A stretch of 64,000 bases of DNA, taken from positions 2,666,001 to 2,730,000 of the forward strand of contig NZ_CP182422.1 in the NCBI RefSeq assembly GCF_051903075.1. The letters are read 5' to 3'. Both the position numbers and the translations under genes were made by a program. A model generated the notes under the pieces. It searched no databases, had not been told where the DNA came from, and worked only from the letters and a program-made list of their open reading frames with translations. The stretch is from Embleya sp051903075 (GTDB taxonomy: Bacteria; Actinomycetota; Actinomycetes; Streptomycetales; Streptomycetaceae). Below, piece after piece: positions 35,543 to 44,216 of the stretch. The first letter of the stretch is position 1; each line of letters starts with the position of its first letter.

Positions 35543-38107
35543 ATGGAAGCACTGCGCGACGGGGATCCGACGCGGCTGGGGCCGTATCGGCTGCGCGGCC
35601 GGTTGGGTGAGGGCGGGATGGGCGAGGTCTTCCTCGGCACGTCCCCGAGCGGCGTCCGGGTGGCGGTCAAGACCGTACGTCCGGAGTTCGCGATGGACCA
35701 CGGCTTCCGGGACCGGTTCCGGCGCGAGATAGACCTGGCGCGGCGGGTGGACAGCGCCTGGACCGCGCCGATCGCCGAGGCCGATCCGGACGCGCAACCG
35801 CCGTGGTTGGCCACCGAATACCTGACCGGGCTCTCGTTGTCCGAGGCGATCAAGACGTACGGCCCGCTGCCCGAGGGCGCGTTGCGCATCCTGGGCGCGC
35901 AGTTGGCCGAGGCGCTGATGGCGATCCACCGCGCGGGCCTGATCCATCGTGACCTCAAGCCGTCCAACGTGATCCTCGGCCGGGATCGGCTGCGGGTGAT
36001 CGACTTCGGCATATCCCGGGCGGCGGACGAGGGCGGCCAGGGGCTGACCGGGACCGGTCGGGTGGTCGGGTCGCCGTCGTTCATGTCGCCGGAACAGGCG
36101 GGCGGGCGGCGGCTCGGGCCGGAGAGCGACGTGTTCTCGCTGGGTTCGGTGCTGGTCTTCGCGGCCACCGGGCGGGGTCCGTTCCACGTGGAACCTCCGG
36201 TGGCGCAACTGCAGATGATGATGCGGGTGTTGCGCGACGCGCCCGCGCTGGCGGAAGTACCGGACGGGCTGCGGGACTTGATCCGGCACTGCCTGGACAA
36301 GGAACCCGAGGCGCGACCGACGCCGGCCGAGATCCTGGCGCGCTGCATGGGCGACTCCGAACCACCGATGGGCACTTCGTGGTTGCCGGCGGCGCTGGCG
36401 GCCGAGTTGGAGCGGCGGCACCTGGGCGATCCGGGGGTGCCGGGCCCGGTGCCGGGCGCCCCGACGGGCGAGCCTCCCACGCGCGCGGTGGGAATGGGCG
36501 TGGACGCGGGTACGCCGACGACGGTCGCCGTGGCGGTGTCCGAGCTGCCGGGCGATCGGGCCGTCGCGCCGCCGCCACCGGACCTGCCGCCGACCGTCGG
36601 CGTGCCCGAACCGGCGCCCGGCAAGCGGGGGTTGGCCCGCCGTGCGTTCCTGATCGGCGGCGGCGCGGTGGCCGTGACCGCGGTGGGTGGCGGCGCGGGC
36701 TGGTTGTTGATGGGCGACGACGCGGATCCGGGCCGGCGGGTGTGGTCGTATCCGGCGGGCGCCGGCGGCGGTTCGACGCTGAGCGTGCAGGGCGATCTGG
36801 TGTACCACGTCGCCGACGGCGCCGGCGGCGGCAAGGGCCAGGTCACCGCGATCGACGCGGAATCCGGGCAGAAGGTCTGGCGCAGGGCCACCGCGGGCAA
36901 CTCGGTGTCCGCGCCGCTGGCGACCAAGGACCACCTGTTCGTCGTCACCTGGACGGTGGACCGCTCGGCCTCGGTGCCGGAGCAGTCCCAGCCGGCCCTG
37001 TGCACGGTGCACGCCTTCGACCCGGTCAAGGGCGAACTGCGGTGGAACCTGGAGTACAAGGCCCGCTGGGTGAACCTGCCGGCCGCCCTGGACTAGGGCC
37101 TGCTGTACCTGGGCGTCGCCGAGGAGAACTCCTACAGCAGCGGACCCGGGATGATCGTCGCGATCGACGCGGTCACGCACCGTGAGGTGTGGAGGGCGGG
37201 GCTGACGGCGGATACCGGCATGCCGGGGACGCCGACGTTCGGGAACGACATGGTGGTCGTCGCCGCCCAGCCCAAAGCGTCCTACAACCCCTCGGCGGTC
37301 CGCGCCTTCGATCGGTCCGGCAAGCCGAAGTGGGAGGTCCCGTTCAAGAGCCGGCCGTGGGGGCGCGATCCGGTGATCGTCGGCGACCGGGTGATCACGG
37401 TGGTGACCGACAGTTCCAGCGGGGGCGTTTACACCTGGCAGCGGTACGCACTCGACGCGGCCAGTGGGGCGGTGTTGTGGGGGCCCATCTCGGTCGGCGG
37501 TGGCCAGGCCCGTTCGCTCATCGTGGCCGGCGACCAGGTCTTCCTGGTCTACGACGGGGCCACCGACGAGGCCAAGTCGGGTGTGGTGGCGGTGGACCCG
37601 CTGACGGGCTCGCAGGCGTGGAAGTTCGAGATGGAGGCCCGGAACGCGAGCGAGGTCACCCGGGTGGGCGACGTGGTCTACGTCGCGTGTCACCCGTCCA
37701 AGCCGCAGGCGGGCGTGACGCCGAGCGCGACCACGACCGCCGGCCCGACGCCCACCAAACCGCCGGCCACGTCGGTGGACAAGGGCAAGGTCTACGCGTT
37801 GGAGGCGCGTACGGGCGTGGTGCGGTGGTCGGCCACGATGCCCTCGTACGGCGCACTGGAGGCCCCTGTCGTCGCGGGCGACAAGGTCTACGTAGCAATG
37901 GACGCCACCAAGCCGGACGCGTCAAGCGACGACGCGGCCCAGCTGCTGGCCCTGCACACGAAGACAGGCACGATCGCCTGGAAGGCCCCCCTCCCCTCCC
38001 CGACCTCATCCCGCCCGGTCGCAGCAAAGGGCAACGTATACATCGCCCAATGGCTCCGCCCGGACGAGGGCAACCCAAACGCCTCGGTAACCGCATACGA
38101 GCAGTAA
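35543..38107 (+). pseudogene. Ser/Thr protein kinase with PQQ beta-propeller, interrupted by an amber codon
   Basis: A receptor-like kinase. The kinase domain (about 10-270) has the GEGGMGEVF loop, Lys43, HRDLKPSN with Asp137, and DFG Asp154. A Pro-rich linker, one transmembrane helix (AFLIGGGAVAVTAVGGGAGWLLMG) and an outer PQQ-type propeller follow. Codon 518 is TAG (37094-37096), after NLPAALD, yet the same frame continues through more propeller blades to 38107. Without the stop the product would be 854 residues, so a CAG-to-TAG change is likely. The kinase half remains intact and could be made as a truncated membrane kinase with a partial propeller. The start ATG at 35543 is the first plausible one; the ribosome site is weak. 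Confidence 0.85.
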
Positions 38108-38128
38108 CACCGACCCAGCCTGGGTTCC

Positions 38129-38270
38129 CGGCACGGCAAAACCCAGGTCGGGACAACAGAGGACCGGTCCCGAAGGCCCGTCTCGCGGCACGACAGGAGC
38201 CGAGTCGGGACGGCACAGGGACGGGTCCCGCAGGCACGAGTCACAGCACGACAGGAACCGGGTCGGCGCA
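38129..38270 (+). repeat. 57-58 bp imperfect tandem repeat, about 2.5 copies
   Basis: Units begin at 38129, 38186 and 38244 with C(g/a)GCACG(g/a)CA and share GTCGGGAC and a C(g)GTCCCG(c/a)AGGC segment; the third copy is partial. The array fills much of the 413-bp gap between the kinase gene and the DUF6325-like gene. The rest of the gap to 38520 shows no recognisable gene. Confidence 0.7.
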
Positions 38271-38520
38271 GCATGGGCCGCCGAAGGCGGCCCGCGCGAA
38301 TCCTCCATCGCCGGCAGGCGCGTGCGCGTGTGCGCGGACACATGAATGGGCGCCCAGCGGGAACGGGAAGGCCGGTTGCGGTATCCGGTCGGCCGGTCGG
38401 CCGCCGACTCTCGCCTCCGGTCCCCGGCTTGCGGTGGCCGCAGGTCGTGGGCGTCGGCTGCTCCGTATCGGGTGCCCGGGGTTTCGCGACACACACCCCT
38501 ACTCCCCGAGACGAGGAAGC

Positions 38521-38961
38521 ATGGCCGAGTTGGGACCCGTCGACGCGATCGTGTTGGGTTTTCCGGGTCAGCGGCTGACCTCGGCCGTACTCGACGCGTT
38601 CGAGTCGGTCGAGGAGCGCGGCGATGTCCGGTTGATCGACGCGCTGATCGTGGTCAAGGACGTCGCGGGGGTGGTGACCAGCCACGAGGTCAGCGAGTTC
38701 GAGGGGCTGCGCGACATGGCGGCGGAGCTGGCCGCGCGCGAGCTGCTGGGCCTGGCCGGCGCCGAGGACGCCGAGCAGATCGGGCAGGTGATGCCGCCGG
38801 ATTCGCTGGTCGTGGTGCTGTTCGTGGAGAACATCTGGGCCCGCGAGGTGGCGACCCGGATCCGCGATTCGGGCGGCCGATTGCTCTCGTACACCCGCCT
38901 GCCGCAGTCCGTCCTGGACGACGCGGAGGAGACCCTGGCGAGCAGCACCGACGGCGGCTGA
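38521..38961 (+). CDS. DUF6325-like small protein
   Basis: 146-residue soluble protein of the DUF1269/DUF6325 kind. It has alternating beta-alpha segments, GPVDAIVLGFPG at the start, VRLIDALIVVKDVAG and PPDSLVVVLFVENIWAREVATRIRDSGGRLL. Members are small alpha/beta proteins of unknown function, often membrane- or stress-associated. A GAGGAAGC ribosome site precedes the ATG. No operon partner; the next gene is 128 bp away. Confidence 0.8.
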   Translation: MAELGPVDAIVLGFPGQRLTSAVLDAFESVEERGDVRLIDALIVVKDVAGVVTSHEVSEFEGLRDMAAELAARELLGLAGAEDAEQIGQVMPPDSLVVVLFVENIWAREVATRIRDSGGRLLSYTRLPQSVLDDAEETLASSTDGG

Positions 38962-39089
38962 GCCCGGGCGGGCCGACGGAAACGAATCAATTGCCGGAGG
39001 GTAAAGCAGGGCAAAATCCTGCAACCCGTCCCACCGGTTGGACGTCTCAGCCGATGCAAGGGCACATCCCCAAGCACGTGGAGGTCGAC

Positions 39090-39557
39090 ATGACCACCAG
39101 CATCGGCCGTACCGCCGTCGTCGCGGTGACCGCAGGACTCCTGCTCACCGGCGGCCTCGCAGCCCCGGCGCTCGCCGCGGAGGCATCGCCGCCCGGCAGC
39201 CATCAGGCGGCCCGCCAGATCGGCGTCGTGGAGAAGGTGACCGCCTTCTACGACCAGTACCTGGACGCGATCAACGGCACCAACCCCAACATGGACCCGA
39301 CCGAGGTCCGCAACGAATTCCTCACTCCCGAACTCAACGCCCGCCTGGACGCCTGGGCCGAGCAGAACATGGCCGACCCGGTCTTCCGCGCCCAGAACAC
39401 CCCCGAGAGCCGCGACGTCCGCTACGAGGGCAGCGGCGCCGGCCACGCGACGGTCATCGTCACCGAGCACTTCGGCGACGGCTCGACCATCGACGTCTGG
39501 TACCAGGTCCCGCTCGACGGCAGCCGTATCTCGGACCTGACGGATCCACCGCGGTAG
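39090..39557 (+). CDS. Secreted small protein, possibly NTF2-like
   Basis: 155 residues with a Sec signal peptide (TAVVAVTAGLLLTGGLAAPALAA, cleavage probably after ALA). The mature part, YDQYLDAINGTNPNMDPTEVRNEFLTPELNARLDAWAEQ followed by VRYEGSGAGHATVIVTEHFGDGSTIDVWYQV, has the helix-then-curved-sheet pattern of NTF2-like or DUF3828-like proteins. The function is unknown. The ATG at 39090 has a GGAGG site. It ends at a strong terminator and is transcribed alone. Confidence 0.78.
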   Translation: MTTSIGRTAVVAVTAGLLLTGGLAAPALAAEASPPGSHQAARQIGVVEKVTAFYDQYLDAINGTNPNMDPTEVRNEFLTPELNARLDAWAEQNMADPVFRAQNTPESRDVRYEGSGAGHATVIVTEHFGDGSTIDVWYQVPLDGSRISDLTDPPR

Positions 39558-39572
39558 CCGGTTCGAACACGA

Positions 39573-39610
39573 GGGGAGGGCCGAGGCGGGGCCTCGGCCC
39601 TCCCCCTTTT
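39573..39610 (+). terminator. Strong rho-independent terminator
   Basis: A perfect 15-bp stem (39573-39587 with 39591-39605), a GGG loop and a CTTTT tail follow the secreted-protein gene by 15 bp and face the convergent rhodanese gene. Confidence 0.9.
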
Positions 39611-39631
39611 CCCGCCCGATCCCGGGGAGGA

Positions 39632-39958
39632 TCAGGCGGACTCGGTGGGCAGCCCGGCGCCGACCCAGTCCTCGATGCCCTCGGCGTACTTGCGCACGTT
39701 CGTGTACCCGAGGTGCGTCAGCCGATCGGCCACCTGGCCGCTGTTCGGGCAGGCCGGGTTCGAGCAGTAGGTGACGATCGCGGCGTCCCGGTCCGGCAGC
39801 AGCGTCGGCGCCAACGTGTCCACGTCGTCCCGAACCAGGGCAACGGCCCCCGGCAGGTGCTGCTTGGCCCAGTACTCCCCACCGAGCGCGTCGACGACGG
39901 TCACGCCGCCGCCGGCGATCTCGGCGCGCAGTTCGTCCCGGGTGATGAGTGCGGTCAT
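39632..39958 (-). CDS. Rhodanese-domain sulfurtransferase
   Basis: 108-residue single rhodanese domain. The substrate-binding part reads VTVVDALGGEYWAKQHLPGAVAL. The active-site loop is YCSNPACPNSGQVADRL, with the persulfide-forming cysteine in YCSN and a second cysteine that may modulate it. Such proteins transfer sulfane sulfur to acceptors such as cyanide or thiols. It is divergent from a TetR regulator, with two matching palindromes in the shared region, so it is probably repressed by that regulator. Confidence 0.9.
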   Translation of the reverse strand: MTALITRDELRAEIAGGGVTVVDALGGEYWAKQHLPGAVALVRDDVDTLAPTLLPDRDAAIVTYCSNPACPNSGQVADRLTHLGYTNVRKYAEGIEDWVGAGLPTESA

Positions 39959-39984
39959 GGCGATGCCTCCATCTCACAGAGAAT

Positions 39985-39998
39985 CGGACTATAGTCCG
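39985..39998. promoter_or_regulatory. TetR operator candidate 1
   Basis: Perfect 14-bp palindrome CGGACTATAGTCCG, 27 bp upstream of the rhodanese start. The half-site CGGAC is shared with a second palindrome centred 34 bp away. Confidence 0.7.
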
Positions 39999-40018
39999 CT
40001 TGTGCCTCGAGACATTAA

Positions 40019-40032
40019 CGGACCGCAGTCCG
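40019..40032. promoter_or_regulatory. TetR operator candidate 2
   Basis: CGGAC-CGCA-GTCCG repeats the half-sites of the palindrome at 39985-39998. If the TetR protein starts at 40047, both operators lie upstream of it, which is why that start is preferred. Confidence 0.65.
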
Positions 40033-40046
40033 CTTCTGCAATCCCG

Positions 40047-40640
40047 GTGAGCCTGGACCTGCTCCGCACCCCACCCCCCAAGGAACGCGCCGACGCGGCC
40101 CGCAACCGCGCCGCCATCCTGGAAGCCGCCGCGACCCTCTTCGCCGAACACGGCGTCGCAGCCGTCTCCATGGACCAGATCGCCACGGCGGCCGGCGTCG
40201 GCAAGGGCACCCTGTTCCGCCGCTTCGGCGACAAGTCCGGCCTGGCCACGGCCCTGCTGGACGCAAGGGAACGCGCTCTGCAAGAGGCCATCCTCAGCGG
40301 CCCACCCCCACTGGGCCCGGGCGCCCCGGCGGAGGAACGCCTACCGGCATTCCTCAACGCCTACCTGGACTACCTCCTGGAACACCTCGACCTGATCCGC
40401 ATGTCGGAGACCTCGACCCCGGGCGCCCGCTACCGGATCGGCGCATACCGCTTCTGGCACCGCCACGTGGCAATCCTGCTTCCCCCGAAAACCCCGGATC
40501 CGACCTACTCGGCCCACGCGCTACTGGCCCCACTGTCCGCGGAACACGTAACGGCCCTACTCCCGGACCTGGGCCCGACCCGCATCCGAGAGGGCATCCT
40601 CCACCTGGCCGAATCAACAACCCGAACCCCGCCCCGCTGA
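40047..40640 (+). CDS. TetR-family repressor
   Basis: 197-residue TetR regulator. The N-terminal helix-turn-helix (NRAAILEAAATLFAEHGVAAVSMDQIATAAGVGKGTLFRRFGDKSGLATALL) is canonical, and the C-terminal ligand domain is typical in length. The GTG at 40047 leaves both CGGAC-type palindromes upstream. An in-frame GTG at 40002 would place the second palindrome inside the gene. Neither start has a good ribosome site. It is divergent from the rhodanese gene, its likely target, and 34 bp upstream of a PPOX gene it may cotranscribe. Confidence 0.88.
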   Translation: MSLDLLRTPPPKERADAARNRAAILEAAATLFAEHGVAAVSMDQIATAAGVGKGTLFRRFGDKSGLATALLDARERALQEAILSGPPPLGPGAPAEERLPAFLNAYLDYLLEHLDLIRMSETSTPGARYRIGAYRFWHRHVAILLPPKTPDPTYSAHALLAPLSAEHVTALLPDLGPTRIREGILHLAESTTRTPPR

Positions 40641-40674
40641 GTATCGAAGACCCACCCCGGGCAGGAAGTGCCTC

Positions 40675-41118
40675 ATGGTGGAACTACCCGCGGACACCCG
40701 CCGGATGATCGAAACGCCACACATCTGGTACGTGGCAACGATCAACAAGGACGGATCCCCCCACGTCAGCCCGATGTGGCTGGGCCTCGACGGCGACCTG
40801 CCCCTGATCAACACCGCGATCGGCCGCATCAAGGAACAGAACCTGCGCCGCGATCCACGCATCTGCCTGTCCCTGGCAGACCCGGCGAACCCCTACGACC
40901 GAGTACAAATCCGCGGCCACGCCACGGACTTCATCCAGGGCCCCGAGGCGGACCAGAACATGGACAAGCTTGCTCACGCCTACGTGGGCACCGAACGCTA
41001 CGAATGGCGAGTCCCCGGCGAACAACGAGTAATCATCCTGATCGAACCCACCAAAGTCCGCCGCGTGGTCGGAGTAGAACCCTTCCCCAAAGGAACCCCG
41101 GGCTCAACCACCCCATAG
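40675..41118 (+). CDS. PPOX-class flavin/F420-binding protein
   Basis: 147-residue split-barrel protein of the pyridoxamine 5'-phosphate oxidase superfamily. IWYVATINKDGSPHVSPMWLGLDGD and NLRRDPRICLSLADPANPYDRVQIRGHAT match the small TIGR-type F420-dependent members common in actinomycetes. The cofactor assignment is inferred from these motifs. It lies 34 bp after the TetR gene. Downstream is a decayed partial copy of its own 3' end. Confidence 0.87.
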   Translation: MVELPADTRRMIETPHIWYVATINKDGSPHVSPMWLGLDGDLPLINTAIGRIKEQNLRRDPRICLSLADPANPYDRVQIRGHATDFIQGPEADQNMDKLAHAYVGTERYEWRVPGEQRVIILIEPTKVRRVVGVEPFPKGTPGSTTP

Positions 41119-41235
41119 GCCTGTAACCGATTCCCACCGAGACGGCGGAGCATACCGAGGCCACGGACCCGACATCGACTGGCTCATCGACTCGACAAGC
41201 CCTGGGCGCAAATCGTCGCCGAATCAAGTCTCAGG

Positions 41236-41391
41236 CAACAACGGTCAATCACCCTGATCGAGCCCACGAGAGTCCGCCGCGTAGCGGGAATAGAATCCTT
41301 CCCTCAGGAGCAGGCCCAGGCACAAACATCCCCTGCGATCGTCAATCACTCCGGACTGGTGGATAAATTCTTTCCGGCCCGACCCCGGTAA
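41236..41391 (+). pseudogene. Remnant of a PPOX-family gene 3' end
   Basis: In frame, 41236-41312 encodes QQRSITLIEPTRVRRVAG and IESFP. This matches EQRVIILIEPTKVRRVVG and VEPFP at the C-terminus of the intact PPOX protein ending at 41118. No start or N-terminal part is present, and the frame runs on to TAA at 41391. It is best read as a decayed duplicate or the scar of a recombination event. The rest of 41119-41341 holds nothing recognisable. Confidence 0.65.
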
Positions 41392-41791
41392 CCAGGAATT
41401 CCAGAGCCAAATCCCCGGGGCCATACCTGAGTGCCACCGCCGCGACGAGGTATACGATACCTTCCTCGTCGATCGCCAGAAAAAACTCCCCTAGCCCAAT
41501 TTCTCCCAGCGGAAAGAATTTGCGACCGTACGATTCGGAGAGCTCGGCAAACCTGTCCTCTTCCCCGACGGCAAGTTCCGGGTCGAACTCGAATGGTTCC
41601 CGCGCACGCGTAACCCCAGGGCCGCCATGCTCCACTCGAATTCCACCGAACTCTCGCAGGAAATCTTCTGCCGCCACATGCCAAGCGAAATTCGGAATCG
41701 ATGCCTTCCATGGATCGAGATCGACTCGACGACCCGGAACCCAGCCGGCTTGTCGAAGGACACTCTCCACTTCAGGCGAGAATCTGACCAT
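41342..41791 (-). CDS. SUKH-3-like immunity protein
   Basis: 149 residues. The pattern AGWVPGRRVDLDPWK, AAEDFLREFGGIRVEHGGPG, EPFEFDPELAVGEEDRFAELSESYG, FFPLGEIGLGEFFLAIDEEGIVYLVA fits the SUKH/SMI1 superfamily, subfamily 3. Members neutralise secreted polymorphic toxins. Codon usage is visibly less GC-biased than in neighbours, typical of acquired toxin-immunity genes. No intact toxin gene is adjacent; the next recognisable sequence upstream on the other strand is a broken LGFP/FG-GAP gene. Start ATG at 41791. Confidence 0.78.
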   Translation of the reverse strand: MVRFSPEVESVLRQAGWVPGRRVDLDPWKASIPNFAWHVAAEDFLREFGGIRVEHGGPGVTRAREPFEFDPELAVGEEDRFAELSESYGRKFFPLGEIGLGEFFLAIDEEGIVYLVAAVALRYGPGDLALEFLVTGVGPERIYPPVRSD

Positions 41792-41821
41792 CTACGGTGC
41801 CATCCTGAAATCGATATCGTA

Positions 41822-42890
41822 ATGCTTGACGAGAACCTTGCAGCTGTCGCACGGGCCAATGAGCCGTTTGAAGTTCGTGTTCGTACGCCTTCGACCGAGC
41901 GTAGCGGCGGCGGTTGCCCCAGTGGGATCGAGACCGGCGTCCAAGGCTTCCGTCAACTGAACTGGGAACAGGGCTGGCTCGGCTACCCCACCTCCGACGA
42001 GTTCACCGTCGCCAACGGCGACACCCGTGAAAGCTTCCAGGGCGGCTACGTCCGCTTCAACCCCACGACCACCTCCGCGGCGGATCACCACCCCGACGAC
42101 CGCACCGCCCACCTGCGCACCGACCTGTCCGGCGACTTCAACGGCGACGGACGCGCCGACATGCTCACCGTCTACAACGTCGGCTCCGGCGCCAGCGCCT
42201 TCCACACCCTCATCGCCCGACCCACCGGCGGCTACGACCCGCCCCGCAACGCCTGGACCGCCCACCTCGGCTGGTTCGACTACGACCGCGCGAAATGGAC
42301 CACCGGAGACTTCAACGGCGACGGACGCACCGACACCGCCATGATCTACGACCACGGCGACAACTCCATCGGCACCTACACCTGGATCGCCAAACCCGAC
42401 GGCACCTTCAACGACCCCGTCGCCGGCTGGCGCGCCGCGCCCAACACCTGGGACGCCAAGTCCGCCAATACGTCACCGGCGACTTCAAGGGCGACGGACG
42501 CACCGACATCGGCGCCATGTACGGCTGGTCCGACTCCAGCGTCACCCTCCACACCCTCCTCGCCGACCCCACCGGCAAACTCACCGCACCCGTGCAGTCC
42601 TGGCGCGCGTGCCCCCCGCCGCCTGGTACTGGTCCGACGTCAAACTCACCGCCGGCGACTACAACGGCGACGGAAAAGCCGACGTCGTCGCCTTCTACGA
42701 CTACGGCGCCGGCCACTCCGCCATGTTCACCTTCCTCGCCAAACCCGACAACACCGGCGGATTCCAGGACCCCCTGAAATCCCGCGACACCCCCAACGGC
42801 GCCACCACCGCATTCGTCTTCAAAGCCCGCCCCGACGGCGGCTTCGACGGCGGCGACGCCGCGTGGGAGGCGCCGCCCGGGACCTGGTGA
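41822..42890 (+). pseudogene. Frameshifted LGFP/FG-GAP repeat protein gene
   Basis: Three consecutive frames together encode an LGFP repeat (QGWLGYPTSDEF) and four FG-GAP/VCBS-type repeats (SGDFNGDGRADM, TGDFNGDGRTDT, TGDFKGDGRTDI, AGDYNGDGKADV). The frame breaks near 42465, where AA would need to be AAA (Ser-Ala-Lys-Tyr), and near 42613, where a C6 run would need to be C7. Both are single-base losses in homopolymers, so sequencing error is possible. The 5' end lacks a signal peptide and looks truncated. Intact relatives are secreted beta-propeller proteins. Confidence 0.75.
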
Positions 42891-42911
42891 CCTTCCGATC
42901 CGCATACACAC

Positions 42912-42951
42912 CGGGGCCTCGTCCGAGCCGGCCGGCTCGGACGAGGCCCCG
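42912..42951. terminator. Perfect 20-bp palindrome, bidirectional terminator
   Basis: Arms at 42912-42931 and 42932-42951 are perfectly complementary with no spacer. It lies between the convergent FG-GAP pseudogene and the HATPase gene, and is probably a shared terminator. Confidence 0.8.
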
Positions 42952-42962
42952 TGCGCCACGCG

Positions 42963-43570
42963 TCACGTCGACTCGCCCACGGGGACCGGCCGGGCCGTGG
43001 TGTCGGCCGTCGATTCCGCAGGTGGAAGCAACATCTCCGGGGTCAGGACGCATTCGTCGCGGATGCCTCGGGCCACCACCATCGTGCTGCCGATCGAGCC
43101 GGTGACGTGTTGGGGGTCCAGGTCGGTGGCCAGGAACCACGAGGTGGGGCCGGCGGTGCCCGGAGACCAGCCGCAGCAGCCGGATACCCAGTCGTGGTGG
43201 ACCAGTTCGGCGACCAGGCCGAGGCCCCGGCCGTGGTCGAAGCGGCGCGGTGGGGCGAGTGGGGGCCGTAGCCGTACGGGGTCCAGGTCGGGCGCGGTAC
43301 CACCTCGCGGATGCCGACGTATACGACGGGGGCGAACTCCCATTCCCCGCCGTCGATTTGCACCAGTTTGGCCTTGATCCCGACGATCAGCCACTCCGCC
43401 TCCGAGCGCAGTGCGGCGTCCGCGACCAGCTCGGAGGCCATGAGAACCAGGCTCTGCCGCGATTCGTCGAGCAGCCGAAGCTGGTCGCTCACCCGCCCGA
43501 CGGTCCCGCGCACCTCGCGGGCCGATTCCCGCGCGACGGGCACGGGCTTGGCAATGGCAATCTCGCTCAT
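42963..43570 (-). pseudogene. Frameshifted ATP-binding (HATPase-type) protein gene
   Basis: The first frame (from ATG 43570) reads RESAREVRGTVGRVSDQ and SLVLMASELVADAA, like the N box of actinomycete serine-kinase-type HATPase regulators. It loses sense around 43300. A second frame carries the G box (DHGRGLGLVAELVHHDW) and the terminal WFLATDL, ending at 42963. One frameshift near 43295-43305 would join the parts into a roughly 200-residue protein. The ATG overlaps the upstream stop (ATGA). It is either a real mutation or a sequencing error. Confidence 0.6.
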
Positions 43571-43806
43571 CGCCGCCGCTCCGCCGAGCCGTCGACCCCG
43601 TCCAGGGCCCGAGTCAGATAAGCGTGCAACAGCTCCGCCCCCACGCCGTCGAGTCGCAAAGCGGTCTCCCCGACGGCCTCGCCCCCAGCCCCCTCACGCA
43701 GCACCAGCGGCACCACGATCAACCCGCTCCCCTTGTCCCGAACCGGCCGACAGCCGGACTTGACGGTGGTGAACGCGCCTTCCGGCACGTTGGGATCGCA
43801 AGTCAT
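43567..43806 (-). CDS. Small hypothetical protein
   Basis: 79 residues starting MTCDPNVPEGAFTTVKSGC and containing LIVVPLVLREGAGGEAVGETALRLDGVGAELL. I do not recognise a family. The ribosome site AAGGAGG is excellent, and the gene overlaps both neighbours by 4 bp (ATGA at each end), so it is a genuine middle gene of a three-gene operon. The conserved-looking hydrophobic strand pattern suggests a small folded domain. Confidence 0.7.
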   Translation of the reverse strand: MTCDPNVPEGAFTTVKSGCRPVRDKGSGLIVVPLVLREGAGGEAVGETALRLDGVGAELLHAYLTRALDGVDGSAERRR

Positions 43807-44054
43807 GGGGTGCCTCCTTGGGGCATGGTGTGCGGACCGCCGGACGATCCGTCGCGATGGATGACCTGGCCGGGCAGGATGTGAACGAGCACGGCCTGAA
43901 GGGCAAGAACGACGTGCCGCCCCTGCCTGTGCGTCAGTCGGAAGCACGCCCACTCCTCGTCGAACCCCCGCCCGAAACGCAGTGCGAGTTCAATGGGCCG
44001 CTCGGGATCCACGGACAAACGAACACGCACTGCGTGGGGTTCTTGATCGCTCAC
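43803..44054 (-). CDS. Small hypothetical protein, first gene of a three-gene operon
   Basis: 83 residues with the segment VRVRLSVDPERPIELALRFGRGFDEEWACFRLTHRQGRHVVLALQAVLVHIL. No family is recognised. The GTG at 44054 has a GGGAG site 5 nt upstream; an ATG 12 bp earlier is possible. The stop overlaps the next ATG. It is divergent from a GntR regulator with a perfect palindrome between them, which is probably its operator. Confidence 0.68.
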   Translation of the reverse strand: MSDQEPHAVRVRLSVDPERPIELALRFGRGFDEEWACFRLTHRQGRHVVLALQAVLVHILPGQVIHRDGSSGGPHTMPQGGTP

Positions 44055-44156
44055 GCGCGCTCCCATGGGTCGGGCTTCATCGATCGGCCGGCCCGACCGA
44101 GCGCAGCCGACCGCCGTGCAACCGTCCCCTATCGCTGGGAGGCGCCTCGATCTATA

Positions 44157-44170
44157 GTGTTCTAGAACAC
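44157..44170. promoter_or_regulatory. Candidate GntR operator
   Basis: Perfect 14-bp palindrome GTGTTCTAGAACAC in the 162-bp divergent region. A related TCTAG-N6-CTAGA dyad lies at 44191-44206, overlapping a TAGAAT -10-like element of the GntR gene. On the minus strand, TTGTTG-N16-TATAGA brackets the palindrome. Confidence 0.65.
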
Positions 44171-44216
44171 CTCAACAAATCCATAACCGCTCTAGAGTGC
44201 ACTAGAATAGAAAGGT

